Positions 49,575 through 49,602 of a stretch of 49,602 nt of DNA are shown in pieces. The position numbers were made by a program, and so were the translations under genes. The notes below the pieces were generated by a model. That model worked only from the letters and a program-made list of their open reading frames with translations, was not told the origin of the DNA and searched no databases. The DNA comes from an uncultured Atopobiaceae bacterium (GTDB lineage: Bacteria; Actinomycetota; Coriobacteriia; Coriobacteriales; Atopobiaceae), in contig CANQFP010000004.1 of assembly GCA_947599965.1 (NCBI GenBank), forward strand, positions 1 to 49,602, in the 5' to 3' direction. Each line of letters starts with the position of its first letter. The first letter of the stretch is position 1.

Positions 49575-49602
49575 CTAACTCACTTGCGCGACCATCATCA
49601 TG
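49575..49602 (-). CDS. C-terminal end of a minus-strand gene (partial)
   Basis: Only the last eight codons are inside the window: the minus strand reads MMMVAQVS then TAG (49575-49577). The run is too short to name. The strong terminator 25 bases downstream makes it credible that a real gene ends here; another minus-strand frame stays open, so the frame choice is inferred from terminator position. Confidence 0.4.

Overview
This window is a very G+C-rich (by eye roughly two thirds), gene-dense bacterial chromosome segment. The gene set (pyruvate:ferredoxin oxidoreductase, 2-hydroxyacyl-CoA dehydratase with its activase, family II pyrophosphatase, a phenylalanine T-box, GTG starts, actinobacterial-style -10 boxes) fits an anaerobic member of the Actinomycetota, most likely class Coriobacteriia (Eggerthella/Olsenella/Collinsella relatives). 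That assignment is inference from gene content; no rRNA gene is present. I found no insertion sequence, prophage, CRISPR array or tRNA gene. The window is almost entirely core chromosome.

Layout. 1-4.8 kb: nifJ and a lactate/malate dehydrogenase-family enzyme. 4.8-7.8 kb (minus): mscL and a large TPR-containing protein of unknown role. 8.0-13.4 kb (plus): a nitroreductase-family protein and the leucine pathway leuA, leuC, leuD, leuB. 13.4-21.3 kb (minus): a two-gene 2-hydroxyacyl-CoA dehydratase system in which the second subunit is fused to its ATP-dependent activase, an M16C metallopeptidase, a secreted coiled-coil protein with a lysozyme-like C-terminus, and a universal stress protein. 21.5-28.5 kb: uppP, pcrA, a DegV protein (minus), ppaC and nhaA. 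28.5-33.1 kb: a small unknown gene (minus), an AspT-type aminotransferase, a membrane-anchored TPR protein, a STAS protein, tatA and tatC. 33.3-39.3 kb: topA (archaeal-like type IA), tmk, holB and ricT, the last three tightly packed or overlapping. 39.4-44.3 kb: a five-gene operon (aminotransferase, ddl-like, ROK kinase, nagA, flavodoxin) closed by a strong terminator. 44.4-48.3 kb: a T-box leader with a UUC specifier, then pheS and pheT. 48.3-49.2 kb (minus): a phospholipase C-like protein whose promoter places it on a probably leaderless mRNA. The last 400 bases hold several hairpins, a minus-strand terminator and the last codons of another minus-strand gene.

How it fits together. The cell appears to ferment: PFOR makes acetyl-CoA and reduced ferredoxin, and the hydroxyacid dehydrogenase and hydroxyacyl-CoA dehydratase can act as electron-sink steps, possibly of amino-acid fermentation. 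The 39-44 kb operon suggests amino-sugar salvage coupled to wall precursor synthesis, alongside uppP and the wall-hydrolase-like gene. The most unusual points are the dehydratase-activase fusion, a D-Ala-D-Ala ligase homologue whose metal-binding Asn is a Lys, the archaeal-like TopA with four zinc ribbons, the long Arg-rich tail on RicT, and the structured intergenic region near 49.2-49.4 kb. I see no clearly new multi-gene defence or mobile system.
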